A DNA stretch of 6,230 nucleotides from Chloroflexota bacterium (lineage in GTDB: Bacteria > Chloroflexota > Anaerolineae > Promineifilales > Promineifilaceae). The DNA lies in NCBI GenBank assembly GCA_003519205.1, contig DOXE01000218.1, positions 2,330-8,559 of the forward strand, read 5' to 3'. This document shows positions 5,362 to 6,230 of the stretch, piece by piece. Each line of letters begins with the position of its first letter. Position 1 is the first letter of the stretch. A program made the position numbers and the translations under genes. The notes below the pieces were generated by a model. It had not been told where the DNA came from, made no database searches, and saw nothing but the letters and a program-made list of their open reading frames with translations.

Positions 5362-6057
5362 CTATGTTAATTCACATTCATAAAGATTTCCGGCGGCCGG
5401 GTGGGCCAGCCAGATCCGCCGGTCTACCCATTCAGCTCCCATGGGTAAATAGCTCAACTCGATCCGTCCCTTTTCCTTTCCACTGGTCAAGTCTACCTGC
5501 GCCAGGAAAAAATGCCTCTCCTCACTAACCCAGTCAAAGCTGTCGGTCTCTGCCTGGTATTTCATAGGATCAGGATAAGTGATCCACAACGATCCTTCGT
5601 GGCAAGAAATTGCCGTTGAAGCCTCTGGAATTGGGAAGGTTATAATTACCCGACCGGTTTTACTATCAACTTTGAGTAATCGACCTGTATTTTGGGATAG
5701 GACCCATAATTGCTCGCCATCCCAGGAAAGGTCAGTTAGACGGTTATAGCCGGCGATTTCTACCGTTTGGTCAATATCATGGTTTGCCGGATTAAGGCGC
5801 TGCAACCAATTTTCATCTAGTCGTGTTTGCCATAATGATTGTCCATCCCAGGTCAGACCACTGACGACACCTGCGCTAAGGATCGATTTGGTCGCCTTGC
5901 CACTATCTGTATCTAACTGGTAAAGCGTGCCTGATTCATAATCATTGAGCCAAAGATTGTGCCCGTCCCAGGCCATTCCGGCCGGAGCACGCCCGGGCGA
6001 ATCAAGGACGCGGCGTACTTTGAGTTCCGACATTGAGTACTTCATTACTCCTGTCAT
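5362..6057 (-). CDS. Small beta-propeller protein of unknown function
   Basis: A 231-residue protein built from recurring units of 40 or so residues, each with a 'G(L/M).WDG..LW' strand motif: residues 27-36, 67-76, 109-118, 149-158 (degenerate, AISCHEGSLW) and 207-216 (GAEWVDRRIW). Most are followed by an L/Y-x-x-(L/V)-D-x-x-(S/T)-G turn. This pattern is typical of NHL/YVTN-type or glutamine-cyclotransferase-like propellers. Five units are seen, few for a closed ring, so the ends may complete a blade or the protein may oligomerise. No signal peptide or membrane helix is present, which points to the cytoplasm. The start is uncertain: ATG 6057 overlaps the DAHP synthase stop as ATGA, which favours coupled translation, but an AGGAGT (6052-6047) lies after it and could serve the ATG at 6033 (13 bases) or, too closely, the one at 6045. 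I infer no enzymatic function. Confidence 0.8.
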   Translation of the reverse strand: MTGVMKYSMSELKVRRVLDSPGRAPAGMAWDGHNLWLNDYESGTLYQLDTDSGKATKSILSAGVVSGLTWDGQSLWQTRLDENWLQRLNPANHDIDQTVEIAGYNRLTDLSWDGEQLWVLSQNTGRLLKVDSKTGRVIITFPIPEASTAISCHEGSLWITYPDPMKYQAETDSFDWVSEERHFFLAQVDLTSGKEKGRIELSYLPMGAEWVDRRIWLAHPAAGNLYECELT

Positions 6058-6230
6058 CGAATTTCACGATCGACTGCTTCAGCTATTGCCTTCATTTGGA
6101 TAACCAATTGAGCATAGCGCCGGGGTTTGAGGGATTGTACGCCATCGGATAGAGCTGATTCTGGTTCCGGATGGACCTCAATGATCAATCCATCGGCGCC
6201 AGCGGCGACACTGGCCTTGGCGGCCGAGGA
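6054..6230 (-). CDS. 3-deoxy-7-phosphoheptulonate (DAHP) synthase, C-terminal fragment (5' end outside window)
   Basis: The last 58 residues of an enzyme that condenses phosphoenolpyruvate with erythrose 4-phosphate, the first step of the shikimate pathway to aromatic amino acids. The frame is open at the right window edge and ends at TGA 6056-6054. '[15 protein letters not shown]' followed by 'ALSDGVQSL' is the hallmark C-terminal segment of the DAHP/KDO8P synthase family of the Bacillus/Thermotoga type (AroA/AroF-like). The Glu of EVHP and the Asp of LSD, 11 residues apart, match the metal-ligand pair known in that family. The downstream propeller gene starts within the stop codon (ATGA), so the two are probably on one message. 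KDO8P synthase is a less likely alternative because the 'EVHP.PE.ALSDG.QSL' wording is that of DAHP synthases. Confidence 0.92.
   Translation of the reverse strand, partial: SSAAKASVAAGADGLIIEVHPEPESALSDGVQSLKPRRYAQLVIQMKAIAEAVDREIR

Overview
The window is chromosomal DNA from a bacterium of moderate GC content. It carries core genes (dnaN, a SpoU/TrmH methyltransferase, a DAHP synthase) next to a chelatase AAA+/VWA locus and a HEAT-repeat protein. No insertion sequence, CRISPR array, tRNA or rRNA is visible. The DnaN and ChlD protein styles, the HEAT-repeat protein with a NACHT-like start and a dnaN away from dnaA would fit Chloroflexota or a similar lineage. That assignment is an impression from sequence style, not a result.

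Layout. The plus strand holds three genes: the C-terminal part of a HEAT-repeat protein (1-1281, cut by the left edge), a SpoU-family RNA methyltransferase (1434-1985) and dnaN (2080-3213). The last two each have a plausible sigma-70-type promoter in the gap before them. The minus strand holds, in transcription order, the 3' end of a DAHP synthase (6230-6054, cut by the right edge), a small beta-propeller protein (6057-5362, overlapping the synthase stop by ATGA), and a chelatase gene with its own promoter (5290-3255). The chelatase gene converges on dnaN with only 41 bases between the two stops. No stretch over 300 bases lacks a gene.

The most interesting feature is the chelatase gene. Its first frame (5290-4190) encodes a complete 366-residue ChlI-type AAA+ ATPase. 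It stops two codons after a run of nine A (minus strand, 4204-4196). The -1 frame is open from that run to 3255 and encodes the acidic/Pro-Gln linker, basic region and MIDAS-bearing VWA domain of ChlD. A -1 shift on the A-AAA-AAA heptamer would give a 678-residue ChlD, while normal termination gives a ChlI. One gene would then supply both the small and medium subunits of a magnesium- or cobalt-type chelatase. Programmed frameshifting in chlD has been proposed in the literature. This locus looks like an example, with a bulged GC-rich hairpin downstream of the slip site. Polymerase slippage on the A-run or a homopolymer assembly error remain possible alternatives.

Other points of note are a dnaN start that should be moved six bases downstream, a 10-bp inverted repeat that could close a structured leader in front of the methyltransferase gene, and possible translational coupling of the beta-propeller gene to the DAHP synthase.
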